From the NCBI GenBank assembly GCA_046349635.1, contig JAXMBX010000039.1, positions 1-49,925 on the forward strand: a stretch of 49,925 nucleotides of DNA, read 5' to 3'. Each line of letters begins with the position of its first letter. Within the stretch, counting starts at the first letter, position 1. The translations under genes and the position numbers were made by a program. Under the pieces are notes generated by a model. That model saw only the letters and a program-made list of their open reading frames with translations, was not told where the DNA came from and searched no databases. Source of the DNA: JAXMBX01 sp046349635 (lineage in GTDB: Bacteria; Planctomycetota; Planctomycetia; Planctomycetales; Planctomycetaceae). This document shows, piece by piece, positions 33,227 to 43,200 of the stretch.

Positions 33227-34034
33227 GGGACTTCTGCAGTAACTGGCGGGTTGTGGAGCCGAAGATGAACTCTTGGAGCGAGTTGCTGCCGAAGGCCCCC
33301 ATCACGAGCATTCCCGCCTGATGGGCGGCAATCTCGCGGAGAATCAATTCGGCGTCGGTCCCGTGCGGCGTGAGGGCATGGATCTTGCTCTTCTTGCCGT
33401 GGGAGTCGAGGTACTGTGCGGCGCGATCTCCGGTTTTGGCGGCTTCGACCTTGTCATCTTTAATGCTGAGGATGTGGCATTCCCCGTCGACGGGGATGCC
33501 GGAATAGAGGAACAGTTGCAACGCACGGGCCGCCTGCACGCTGCCGTCGTAGGCGATCAGAACATTATTTCCCGTCGACGGAACCTCGGGCACGGTGACC
33601 ACGGGACGGGGACTGCTGCGAAGGACTTCGGTGAGGGTCTGGTCCGGGCCTTCCTGGGTCTCGAATTTGAAGTAGGTCTGTTTGCCGAGGAGGATCAGAT
33701 CGAAACGCTGCGACTCTTCGATGATCTGTTCCGTGGGAGAGCCGGTCTCTTCCAGTTCCTTGCTGGAGATGCCGGCTTCCGAGCAGCGGAGCGTGAATTG
33801 TTCGAGGGCTTCCTCGACAAGACGGCGGGCATCATGCAGCTTGGCGGCGTCTCGCTCGCCCTTTAATGTTCCGGGGGCAATGGGAGAAGGTTCGGGGCGG
33901 AGAATGGCAGGCTCATCGACAATTCCGAGTCCCACAAGGAGCGCTCCCGTGGCTTTGGCCCAGTGAATCCCCAGTTCCCGGGCTGCGACGCTGTATTTGG
34001 AACCATCCAGTCCGACGAGAATGCTGCGGAGCAT
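33201..34034 (-). CDS. Universal stress protein, two UspA domains
   Basis: A 277-residue tandem UspA protein, cytoplasmic. Domain 1 covers about residues 1-145 (ILVGLDGSKYSVAARELGIH) and domain 2 about 150-277 (NVLIAYDGSVQAARALQLFL). The second domain keeps the nucleotide-binding G-x2-G-x9-G-S/T motif, seen as MGAFGSNSLQEFIFGSTT. The first domain has no clear copy of this motif. Usp proteins bind ATP and act in stress survival. Converges with the DUF1549/DUF1553 gene and diverges from the ceramidase-like gene. Confidence 0.93.
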   Translation of the reverse strand: MLRSILVGLDGSKYSVAARELGIHWAKATGALLVGLGIVDEPAILRPEPSPIAPGTLKGERDAAKLHDARRLVEEALEQFTLRCSEAGISSKELEETGSPTEQIIEESQRFDLILLGKQTYFKFETQEGPDQTLTEVLRSSPRPVVTVPEVPSTGNNVLIAYDGSVQAARALQLFLYSGIPVDGECHILSIKDDKVEAAKTGDRAAQYLDSHGKKSKIHALTPHGTDAELILREIAAHQAGMLVMGAFGSNSLQEFIFGSTTRQLLQKSPVPIFLSH

Positions 34035-34189
34035 GATTACCCTTTTCCCATGATGGTCTGAATGAGAACGCCGGCGCTACACTTTGTGACGGAAGACGGA
34101 TCTCATCTGAATTCATTCTAGTTCATAATTCAGGGATTTGCGAACGGTTCCGGCAAGGCAATTTCGGTGCAATTCCGAACTGTTGCGGC

Positions 34190-34205
34190 TATAGTGAAAA
34201 TTCAC
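34190..34205 (+). promoter_or_regulatory. Candidate -10 element overlapping an inverted repeat
   Basis: TATAGT (34190-34195) resembles a -10 box for the ceramidase-like gene, but the sequence 17 bases upstream (GTGCAA) is a weak -35. It overlaps GTGAA-AA-TTCAC (34194-34205), a short inverted repeat that could be an operator. The start codon is 60 bases further on. Confidence 0.3.
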
Positions 34206-34265
34206 TCTGACGTCACGTTTGAATCGCGTTAATCGCGAGTCCCTCAATCTCAGGAAGACGCCCCG

Positions 34266-35636
34266 ATGAACTCAAGAGTTTTTTCCGTTCTTCTCCGCGT
34301 TTCAGGAGTTTTGTTTTTCGTGCTGCTGGGGATGGCAACTGGGCCGGTTGCCGCGCAGGTTCGCGTGGGGGCGGCGGCTTCCGACTTGGTCTCCGACCCG
34401 AACATGATCATCGGCGGGGGCATTCTGGGGGGGACGGTTCCCGACCAGGAGGGGAAGTTGCGGGTTGTCGCCGTCGTCCTGGAAAAACCGGGGGGACCGA
34501 AAGCCGCCATCGTGGCGGCGGACGTGCTGTTCGTGACCCAGGATTTTGTCGATCCGGCGCTGGAAGAGATCGGAAAGACGTGCGGGATTCCCGCGGCGAA
34601 CATTCTTGTGAATGCCACGCACACGCATCACGCTCCCACGACCGCAACGGTCCACGGCTACAAGCGGGATGAAATTTTCTGCCAACGGGTGCGGGAAGGA
34701 ATCGTCAAGGCGGTGACGGCGGCGAATGCCAAACTGTCGGCGGCTCCCTGCGATTTCAAGTTCTGTCTGGGGGAGGAATCTTCCTATGGCCAGAACAGCC
34801 GGATCCTGTTGAATGACGGATTCATTTTCTGGACGGGTCCGAATCAGACCTATGTCCGTCCGACAGGGCCGTTCGATCCGGAGTTGCCGGTGCTGGCCTT
34901 CGTCAACGACCAAAAAAAATATGAGGCGGTCATCTTCGATCACTCCACGCACACGATCGGGACGCGGAAAGTGAACGTGAAATCCCCCTCCGCTTACGGA
35001 CTGACCGCGCAAGAACTGGAGCAGGAGCTGGGAGGGACGTTTCTGTTTCTGGAGGGAGCTTCCGGATCGACGCATAATCTGGTCTTGAAGTGTGACGAAG
35101 CGATCATTCGGCTCAAGGCGGCGGTCAAGTTCGCATTGGAGCGGCTGGAGACGCATCCCGTCGACCGGCTGGTTTCCGTCAAGAAGCCGTTCAAGTTCAA
35201 GGTGCGACATTTCGACGAAGCGGTCGAAGACAAGAAGTGTGTGGACTACACAAAGAAATATCACGGGGCCCACGCGGACTCCACGATTGAAGTGTTCCGC
35301 AAGCAGCGGGCAGTCCTCGCTCCGCAACAGGGGCAGGAACGGACGACCACACTGCAGGTGCTGCTGATCGGCGACGTCGCGATTGTCGGCGTGCCGGCGG
35401 AATACTTCACCGTGCTGGGGCAGGAGATCAAGCGCCGCTCTCCGTACCGATATACCTATATCGCGGAACTCGCGAACGACTGGATCGGCTACCTGCCGGA
35501 TCTGCGGGGACATGCGCTGGGGGGGTACCAGACCTGGACAGGTTTGCACAGCTACGCGGAGAACGGGACCGGAGAACGTGTCGTGGAAGCGACCGTGGAG
35601 ATGCTGAAGGAACTGCACGCCGCGGAAAAGAAGTAG
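34266..35636 (+). CDS. Neutral ceramidase-like exported hydrolase
   Basis: A 456-residue exported protein with an N-terminal signal (LLGMATGPVAAQ). It matches the N-terminal domain of the neutral/alkaline non-lysosomal ceramidase family: VRVGAAASDLVSDP at the start, VVAVVLEKPGGPKAAIVAAD, ILVNATHTHHAPTT (the family's metal-ligand His cluster) and FLEGASGSTHNL. Ceramidases cleave N-acyl sphingosine, but planctomycetes carry many short relatives whose substrate is unknown; this one lacks the family's C-terminal domain. An AGGAAG ribosome site precedes ATG 34266. It leads a run of three closely spaced genes: the next starts 53 bases later. Confidence 0.82.
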   Translation: MNSRVFSVLLRVSGVLFFVLLGMATGPVAAQVRVGAAASDLVSDPNMIIGGGILGGTVPDQEGKLRVVAVVLEKPGGPKAAIVAADVLFVTQDFVDPALEEIGKTCGIPAANILVNATHTHHAPTTATVHGYKRDEIFCQRVREGIVKAVTAANAKLSAAPCDFKFCLGEESSYGQNSRILLNDGFIFWTGPNQTYVRPTGPFDPELPVLAFVNDQKKYEAVIFDHSTHTIGTRKVNVKSPSAYGLTAQELEQELGGTFLFLEGASGSTHNLVLKCDEAIIRLKAAVKFALERLETHPVDRLVSVKKPFKFKVRHFDEAVEDKKCVDYTKKYHGAHADSTIEVFRKQRAVLAPQQGQERTTTLQVLLIGDVAIVGVPAEYFTVLGQEIKRRSPYRYTYIAELANDWIGYLPDLRGHALGGYQTWTGLHSYAENGTGERVVEATVEMLKELHAAEKK

Positions 35637-35689
35637 CGTCTTGCCCTGCGGGGGTAGACATTGGATCGAAGTCTGAAGAGGAGAGTTAC

Positions 35690-38593
35690 GTGCGAGTTGT
35701 TCGTCTGGCTGCGATGGGTGCCCTGCTTTTGATTTCTGAAGGGGCTTTTCTGTGGGCGGATGAACTGAAGTCTCCTCTCAGTCCGGAAGCGTCCCGACAG
35801 CAGATTCAACTGGCCGATCCGGACCTGAGGATCGAACTGGTGGTCTCTGAACCGGCGATCAACAGTCCGGTCGCGGTGACGTGGGATGCTAACGGAGCGA
35901 TGTATGTCGTCGAGATGAGCGACTACCCCACGGCGACCACGGGCGGTAAGGTCAAGCGGTTGCTTGATCGAGATGGGGATGGAGTCTACGAACAGGTGAC
36001 GACGTTTGCGGAGGGACTCTCCTTTCCGAATGGTGCGATGGCGTGGAACAACGGCCTGCTGGTGACGGCTGCTCCGGAGATCCTTTTTTTTCAGGATCGG
36101 GATGGAGACGGAAAAGCGGAAGTCCGGCAGATGCTGTACACCGGATTTACCCCCGGCAACCAGCAACTCCGGGTGAATGGATTGTCGTGGGGGCTGGACA
36201 ACTGGATTTATGGAGCGAATGGCCGGAGCGGGGGTGAAGTGAAAAATTCCCGGCAGCCGGATGCTCCGACGGTCTCGTTGAGACGGCACGATTTTCGATT
36301 CGATCCCCGGAGCGGAAAGTTTGAAGCGATTGCGGGGTTCAGCCAGTTCGGCCTGGGGCGAGACGATTTCCAGCACCGCTTTCTTTCCTGGAACACAGTG
36401 CCGTTTCGTCAGGCCGCGATTGAAGAACAGGATCTCAATCGGAATCCGCTGCTGACCACGGGAGAGTCGATTTCGCTGATCGCTGTGGGAGGGGACACGG
36501 GGCGGATCTATCCGATCAGCCAACCTCCCAAGACATTCAACCGGGAGCGGACCGATTATTTCAACGCCAGCGCCGGGAGCATGGTCTTCCGGGGGGATGG
36601 GCTGGGGCCCGGTTATCAGGGAAATGCCTTCGTGGGGGAACCGCTCACGAATCTGGTGAGCCGCAGAACACTCGCGCCGAACGGTTCGGTGTTCGTCGCG
36701 AAGCGGCAGGAGCATGAGAAAGAATTTCTGGCATCGCGTGACAGTTGGACACATCCCGTCTTCCTGGCGTGCGGACCGGACGGTTGCTTGTACGTGGCGG
36801 ACTTCTACCGGGAATGGGTGGAGCATCCGCAGTTCGTGCAGGAGTCGCTGCGGAAGGATGTGAATTTCCGGGTGGGGTCCGATCATGGCCGGATCTGGCG
36901 GATTCGGCGCAAAGAAACGGCCCGCAAGCAGGAAGCTGTTCCTCTTGCAGAACTCTCCACGGCGGACCTGGTGGAGCGATTGAATTCCGCGAATGGCTGG
37001 ATACGGGATACCGCACAGCTTCTGCTCGTTGAGCGGCAGGACCAGGGGGCGGCGCCGTTACTGACGACGCTCGCTCAATCGGCCGAGAGGCCCGCCACGC
37101 GGGCGCAGGCGTTATGGACACTCTCCTCGTTGCAGGCCGTTCCTGAAACGTTGATTCTCGCCGCGGCGAGAGATTCCTCTCCCCCGGTGCGAGAGCAGGC
37201 GATTGTCCTGGCCCGGCGGCTGGGTATGAAAACAGTCTTGCCGCAGTTGCTCAGCCTGGCGAGTGATACTGATGCGATGGTTCGTCTGCAGGTGGCTCTC
37301 GCTGCGGGGGATCTCGAATCCGGCGAGGCCTTGCAGGCGCTCGTCGGCATCGCGCGGTGCAAGGATAACGACGAGTGGATTCGGTTGGCGATTCTCAGCA
37401 GCCTGGGAAAATCCTCCGGAAAATTCTTGCAGAGCTACTGTGGGGAAAATGCCGTGTCCCCAGCCGAAGGGGAGGATGCTTTCCTGAGTGAAGTCGCAGC
37501 TTTGATCGGGGCAGGAGATTCAGCCGAGGATCTGCAAGGCTTCGCGGAGACGCTGCAAAAGATCGGTTCTGCCCAGCGAGGATTATCGCTGTCAGTTCTG
37601 TCCGGGTTCAGCCAGGGGCTGGCCCGGCGGAACAGCAGCCTGAAAGTGGCCTTGGAGAAACCGGAACTGCGCGCCCTCGGTCCAGTCATCGCGGAATTGC
37701 AGGAGTCGGCGCGCACGATCGCGGCTGATCGTCAAGCCGACGCAGCCCAACGCCTGACGGGACTGAAGCTCGTCTTGAATGGGGAGAAAAATGAGGCTGC
37801 GACGGTGATCGAATCGTTGCTGGTGCCGGAAGAGGTTCCCGCGATCCAGACGGCGGCCGCACATGGCCTGGGGGGATTGAATCAGCCTGAGTTGGCGCAG
37901 AAGATCATCGAACGCTGGGGAACATTGCCGATCAATACCCGCCGTGAACTGGTGAACGCCCTGATTCGTCAGGCATCACTGGCTGGGGTGCTGCTGGAGG
38001 CAATCGAACAGGGGACGATCTCGGCGGCTGAAATTGAATTCACCCAACGGGAAGCGCTCGGACGGTTGAAAGACCCCGCTCTCAAGGAGCGTGTGGCGAA
38101 ACTATTGAAGTCAAATGACACCGCGGACCGGGACGCGGTCGTCGCGAAGTATCAGGCCGCGCTCTCCCATCCGGGTGATGCGAAACGCGGAGCCGCGATT
38201 TTTGCACAGCAATGTATTGTCTGTCATCAGATGCGCGGGCAGGGGGCGCGAGTCGGTCCTGAGCTGTCCGGAGTCGCCAGTCGTCCCAAGGGGGCGCTCC
38301 TGGTGGATGTGTTGAATCCGAGCAAGGAGGTCTCTCCTGACTTTTATAACTACGTTGCCGTCACTCGGCAGGGACAGATCTTTACGGGATTGCTTGTGGC
38401 GGATACCGCCCACTCCCTGCGTCTGCGTCGTCAACAGGGGGCAGAAGACACGCTGCTGCGAAGCGACCTGGAAGAATTGCGTCTCAACGGCAAATCGCTG
38501 ATGCCCGAAGGATTCGAGCAGAAGCTGACTCCGCCGCAGGTGGCCGATCTGCTGGAATTTCTGCAGCATCCCGTTCCCGTTCCTACTCCCTGA
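35690..38593 (+). CDS. PVC-type haem-binding CxxCH protein with dehydrogenase-like propeller
   Basis: A 967-residue exported protein starting at GTG 35690 behind GAGGAG, with a signal peptide (LAAMGALLLISEGAFLWA). Residues about 40-420 form a membrane-bound-dehydrogenase-type beta-propeller (TIGR02604-like; VAVTWDANGAMYVVEMSDYP, GNAFVGEPLTNLVSR, GCLYVADFYREWVEHPQF). A HEAT-like helical region follows (about 430-820). The C-terminal domain is the TIGR02603-type haem-binding unit with the single CxxCH in AQQCIVCHQMRGQGARVGPE. A role in periplasmic oxidation of sugars or similar substrates is inferred from family. It is second in a three-gene run; the GT39-like gene starts 18 bases on. Confidence 0.93.
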   Translation: MRVVRLAAMGALLLISEGAFLWADELKSPLSPEASRQQIQLADPDLRIELVVSEPAINSPVAVTWDANGAMYVVEMSDYPTATTGGKVKRLLDRDGDGVYEQVTTFAEGLSFPNGAMAWNNGLLVTAAPEILFFQDRDGDGKAEVRQMLYTGFTPGNQQLRVNGLSWGLDNWIYGANGRSGGEVKNSRQPDAPTVSLRRHDFRFDPRSGKFEAIAGFSQFGLGRDDFQHRFLSWNTVPFRQAAIEEQDLNRNPLLTTGESISLIAVGGDTGRIYPISQPPKTFNRERTDYFNASAGSMVFRGDGLGPGYQGNAFVGEPLTNLVSRRTLAPNGSVFVAKRQEHEKEFLASRDSWTHPVFLACGPDGCLYVADFYREWVEHPQFVQESLRKDVNFRVGSDHGRIWRIRRKETARKQEAVPLAELSTADLVERLNSANGWIRDTAQLLLVERQDQGAAPLLTTLAQSAERPATRAQALWTLSSLQAVPETLILAAARDSSPPVREQAIVLARRLGMKTVLPQLLSLASDTDAMVRLQVALAAGDLESGEALQALVGIARCKDNDEWIRLAILSSLGKSSGKFLQSYCGENAVSPAEGEDAFLSEVAALIGAGDSAEDLQGFAETLQKIGSAQRGLSLSVLSGFSQGLARRNSSLKVALEKPELRALGPVIAELQESARTIAADRQADAAQRLTGLKLVLNGEKNEAATVIESLLVPEEVPAIQTAAAHGLGGLNQPELAQKIIERWGTLPINTRRELVNALIRQASLAGVLLEAIEQGTISAAEIEFTQREALGRLKDPALKERVAKLLKSNDTADRDAVVAKYQAALSHPGDAKRGAAIFAQQCIVCHQMRGQGARVGPELSGVASRPKGALLVDVLNPSKEVSPDFYNYVAVTRQGQIFTGLLVADTAHSLRLRRQQGAEDTLLRSDLEELRLNGKSLMPEGFEQKLTPPQVADLLEFLQHPVPVPTP

Positions 38594-38611
38594 AGCGAAA
38601 CGCGCGTCGCA

Positions 38612-39928
38612 ATGTCCGAACGCAATCCAGTTTCGAAGCTGCTTCGCGGGCCGTTGGGGCTGGTGCTGTTGATCGCATTGGCGGCACGTTGTGCCTCGGT
38701 CTTCCTTCGTCCCGATCTGATGGGTGTCGATACGGACGGTTATCTCGACATTGCACGGCATCTGGCGCGCGGTCTGGGATTCAGCGCGGGGGAACCTCCG
38801 TACCTGACTGCGTTTCGTCCGCCGCTGTATCCGTTGTTCGTCGCGCCGTTCCTGTTCGCTCCGAATGGACTGACGTTACTCGCCATCGCGCAAATCGTCC
38901 TCGGGACGTGCACGGTGTGGCTGACGTATCAGCTTGCGGTGCGGGTGAATCTGTCGCGTCCCGCGTCCCTCGTCACCGCGGCGTTCGTCGCGTGTGACCC
39001 GATCCTGATTCACGTCACGGCGACTGCGATGACGGAGACGCTCTGCACGTTTCTGATCGCGCTGTGGGGTCTGCAATTTGTGCGGACGGACACAGAAGAT
39101 CGACGGTGTCATCTGCTCTCGGGGGTGTTGCTGGGATTGTTGTGTCTCTGCCGTCCGACCTTTTTGCCTTTCGTGGGATTGGTGTTCGTCGCCGGGGCGA
39201 TCCGGTTTTTCCTCCCGGGGGGAGGAGCAGATCAATTCGCGACCACCAGAAAATTCGGATCACGACTTGTAATCCAGGTGGTTTGCGCGGCTTTGGTTGT
39301 CTGTCCGTGGTTGATAAGGAACGGCGTCTGGCTGGGTAAGTGGACCCCGGCAACGACGCATGGGGGATACACGCTGCTCCTCGGAAATAACTCCGAGTTC
39401 TATCGCGAGGTGATCGGCGGACCCTGGAACCGGGCGTGGAGCGGAGAGCAACTGGGGCGGTGGCAAGCGGACCTGGAGCGTCAGATCGGAGAGGTGAAGC
39501 CCCCTATCATCGAGGAGCGGGATCGGGATGCATGGTTCTATCGGACGGCGATGGAGAGCATTCGCGCGGAACCCCGGATGTTTCTGCAGGCGTGCCTTTA
39601 CCGCCTGTTCCGCTTCTGGGACGTTCTGCCGCAACATCCCGTGCGGGATCAGCTTCCGCCGAGTATGCAGGGGCTGTTCGCGGGGTATTTCAGCCTCGAG
39701 TGGTTATTGGCTGTGGTCGGGTTGATCGCGGCTCTTCGATCCCGGCAGGGGGTCTGGTGGGGGCTGATTGCACTCATCGTCAGCGTGTGCGGGGTGCATC
39801 TGTTTTACTGGACCGACCTGCGGATGCGAGCACCGTTGATGCCGCTTCTGGCGGTCCTCGCGGGGCTAGGTTGGGAGGTTCTATTCCACTCGTTTTCGCG
39901 CCCTAAAGTCGCTGCGAACTCGGTTTGA
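38612..39928 (+). CDS. GT39-like polytopic membrane glycosyltransferase
   Basis: A 438-residue integral membrane protein of the ArnT/PMT-like (GT-C fold) group, which use polyprenyl-phosphate sugar donors on the periplasmic side. The first loop carries the acidic motif VDTDGYLDIARHLARGLGFS, a D-x-D-type catalytic region. About nine to ten hydrophobic segments can be counted, for example LVLLIALAARCASVF, LTLLAIAQIVLGTCTVWLTY, VVCAALVVCPWLI and ALIVSVCGVHLFYW. The large loop near residues 250-330 has WNRAWSGEQLGRWQADLERQ. Acceptor and donor are unknown. It may be cotranscribed with the haem protein, though functional linkage is uncertain. Confidence 0.85.
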   Translation: MSERNPVSKLLRGPLGLVLLIALAARCASVFLRPDLMGVDTDGYLDIARHLARGLGFSAGEPPYLTAFRPPLYPLFVAPFLFAPNGLTLLAIAQIVLGTCTVWLTYQLAVRVNLSRPASLVTAAFVACDPILIHVTATAMTETLCTFLIALWGLQFVRTDTEDRRCHLLSGVLLGLLCLCRPTFLPFVGLVFVAGAIRFFLPGGGADQFATTRKFGSRLVIQVVCAALVVCPWLIRNGVWLGKWTPATTHGGYTLLLGNNSEFYREVIGGPWNRAWSGEQLGRWQADLERQIGEVKPPIIEERDRDAWFYRTAMESIRAEPRMFLQACLYRLFRFWDVLPQHPVRDQLPPSMQGLFAGYFSLEWLLAVVGLIAALRSRQGVWWGLIALIVSVCGVHLFYWTDLRMRAPLMPLLAVLAGLGWEVLFHSFSRPKVAANSV

Positions 39929-40242
39929 ATCTGCGTGGGCTCCGCAAGGGAGAGGCTTTTCACAGCCCGGTTAAAACAGCCTGCCAAACATTTTTCGGAG
40001 ATTGATCTTGCGTCGATTTGCGCAACCTCCGGATGCCGCGAGAGTTATTGACCCTCAATTTCTGTAACCCTATAATCCCGGCCCATTTTCGGCGACTTCT
40101 GCCGCTGGGATACGGAGAGGGTCTGCTCTCCGCTTTCCGTGCGCGGAGCGACGTCGTCGGAGAGGGTGTCTGCCGTGATGTCGTAACCATTTCCTGATTC
40201 CATTCTCCCCTTCCGGGGAACAACCCAGTCGAGGCCCCATCT
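39929..40242. other. Intergenic region upstream of lptD
   Basis: This 314-base gap holds the near-consensus promoter at 40047-40075, preceded by the palindrome TTGCGCAA near 40017-40024. Downstream of the promoter a leader of about 160 bases follows. No ORF with a ribosome site is evident. Confidence 0.6.
40047..40075 (+). promoter_or_regulatory. Near-consensus sigma-70 promoter for lptD
   Basis: TTGACC (40047-40052) and TATAAT (40070-40075) are separated by exactly 17 bases. Transcription would start near 40082, giving a leader of about 160 bases. This is the best promoter match in the window. Confidence 0.75.
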
Positions 40243-43200
40243 TTGTTCCGAGCCTGGTCCCTGGCGATCTGTGTCGTCAGCATGCTCGCTTTCCTGAGTG
40301 AAAGTTCACTTCTCTGCGCGCGGCGGAGAAGCGAAGCGGGGGAGTGCGCAGTGACATCGAAAGCCAGCCGATCAAAGTCTTTGCGCTCGGTCAACTTCTG
40401 GCAGGAAGAGAACGGCGAGAAGGTCTGGGTGTTGAGCGGCGACTGCCGGCTGATGCAGGGCAAGCAGATGCACCGCGCCGCGGAAATGGTAGTGTGGCAG
40501 GTGCGTCCGCCGGGAAACAGTCGCTCGCCGCGCGAGAAAGTCATTCTCTACCTGCGGAACGAATCTTCGCAGGATGATGCCGCCGATCCGATGCGCGACG
40601 ATGCGCGATTGGTTGAACTCTGGACGACCGCGCGGATCACGTCTCCCTCGGCGGGGGGACAGCAGCGGATCACGCGCGAAGATCCGCTGTACCAGCAGGC
40701 GTTGCAGTTCCGTCAGCAGCATGAAACTCCCCTCGTCCGATTGACCGGCCACACCGAAGTGGAGGAAGTTGACGACGGGATCCAGATGCTCCCTCCTCCG
40801 CTCGCGGAGCCGAAGAAATCCGGTGTGCGACGGGTGCGGATCTTCCCGCGCAGTTCGACGCCGAACAACTTCTACAGCAAGGAAAATCCGAAGGCGACTC
40901 CGCCGGAACAGATCGCGATGATCACGGATGGCCTGCAGGTGATCGTCGATGACCTGGAAGGGTTGGGGGACATCACGCTGCTCGCGGACCGGGCTGTCAT
41001 CTGGATTCAAACTCCGGATGGGCAGGGTCTCGGATCGATGACGGAGATGACGACCGACCAGCCGATGCAGTTCTACCTGGAGGGGAACATCGTCATTCGG
41101 CAAGGGGACAAGACACTGCGGGCAAACCGCGCGTTTTACGATTTGCAGGAAGATCGGGCCATTCTGCTCGATGCTGAATTGAAGGTCACGGTTCCGAACC
41201 TGCCGATGCCGTTGCGGGTGCGCGGCGAAGAGATCCGTCAACTGTCGAAGGGATCGTTCCAGGCGGATAACGCGTGGGTTTCGACGAGCCGATTCGGGAA
41301 GCCGGGCTTCCGGGTGCAGTCGAGCCAGATCAAGGTCGAGGAACGAAGTCCGACATCGGTGTTCGGCAACAAGAGTACTGAGGTCGATCCGGAAACCGGG
41401 GCACCGGTGGTCCAGGGAGACCCGTGGGTCACGAGCACGAACAACAGCTTGTGGATCGAGGACATGCCGGTGGGGTATTTCCCGTACATCACCGCACCGA
41501 TGAGCAAGAACCGGGGATCGTTTCCGCAGGTCTCGGTGGGGAATGATCGTGTGTTCGGCGTGCAGGTGCGGACCGTTTCGAACCTGCTGCAACTCGCCAA
41601 GATCGACGCCCCGCCGGGGACGGAACTGAACTTGATGGCGGACTACTTGAGCAAGCGCGGGCCGGCGATCGGATTGAACGGGAAGTACGATGCGCCGGAG
41701 GGACTCTTCGGCATTCCGGCGCACATGCACGGAGATGCCGTCCGGTATTTCATCTACGACACGGGTCTCGACAACCTGGGTCTCGATCGGCGGACGCTGG
41801 TGCCGCCCTATGACGCGCGAGGCCGGGCGACGTTCCACAACTGGATGGAATTCGACGATGACACGAAGCTCTACAGCGAAATCGGGTATTTCAGCGACCG
41901 GAACTTCCAAGAACAGTATTTCGAGAAGGAATTCGACACTGCCAAGGACAACGAAACTCTGCTGCAGTTCAAGAAAGATTTCTGGGACAACCAGAGTTTT
42001 TCGATCCTCGGCAAATACCGGCTGAATGATCCCGACACCACCGCGAGCTGGCTGCCGAAGCTGGATCATTACATGCTCGGTGAACCGCTGCTGAACAACT
42101 GGGTGACGCTCAGTTCGCACTCTTCGGCCGGTTATGCGCATCTGCAACCGGGGGCTTATCCGACCGATCCGAATGACCTGTACGTGCCGTTGCCTTATAC
42201 GCCGGACGTGGAAGGGGCGGTTCTCTCGACGCGTCAGGAAATCACGATGCCGTTCCAGAACGAGCTCTTCAACATCGCACCGTATGCGCTCGGCGGAGCG
42301 GATTACTGGAGCCAGGACATGACCGGCAACGAGCTGGGGCGGTTGTACGGCTCGGCGGGTGTGCGCGGCAGCATGATGATGTGGCGGGCGTTCCCGGAAG
42401 TGAACAGCGAGATCCTGGGTCTGCGCGGGTTGGCCCACAAGATGATCTTCGATTTCGATTACTCTTATTCACAGGCGACCACGCCTTTGTACAACGTCCC
42501 GCAGTACAACGAATTCGACGACCTGGCCCAGTACCGATTCCGGAACCGGCTGATCGTCAACACGTTCGGCGGGACGCTCCCGCCGCAGTTCGAGCCGCGG
42601 TACTACGCCGTCCGGACGGGGGCGGCCCACAATGTGACCGCTCCGTATTCAGAAATGGTGGACGATCAACAGGTGTTGCGGTTGGGCTGGCGACATCGGT
42701 TGCAGACCAAAGTCGGGCCGTTTGAGAATCCCCGGATCAAGGACTGGATGACGCTCGATCTGGAGGCCTCCTTCTTCCCGGATTCGATGCGGGATAACTT
42801 CGGCAAAGACTGGGGCCTGTTGAGCGGGCGGTACAACTGGTACGTCAGTGACCGAACCACGGTCCTCGCGAATGCCTACTACGACACGTTCCAGAACGCG
42901 CAACAGTTGTGGAACTTCGGCGTGATCAGCCAGCGGAGTACGCGTGGAAGTGTGTATGTCGGTCTGCGACAGGTGAAGGGTGCGACTCTCGACAGCCAGA
43001 TCCTCACCACCAGCTACAGTTACCAGATGACCGACAAGTGGGTCTCCACGTTCGGGAATGCGTACGACCTCGGCGAGCACATGAACCGTGGCCAGTCGAT
43101 GACATTGACCCGCGTCGGTAATGACTTCCTGATTCACATCGGGGCGAACTACGACGCCAGTAAGAACAACGTGGGGTTTGCGATCGCCGTGGAACCCCGG

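Noticed and set aside
40372..42438. Minus-strand open frame of 688 codons
   Set aside because: Antisense to lptD; Arg/His-rich with no motif or ribosome site.
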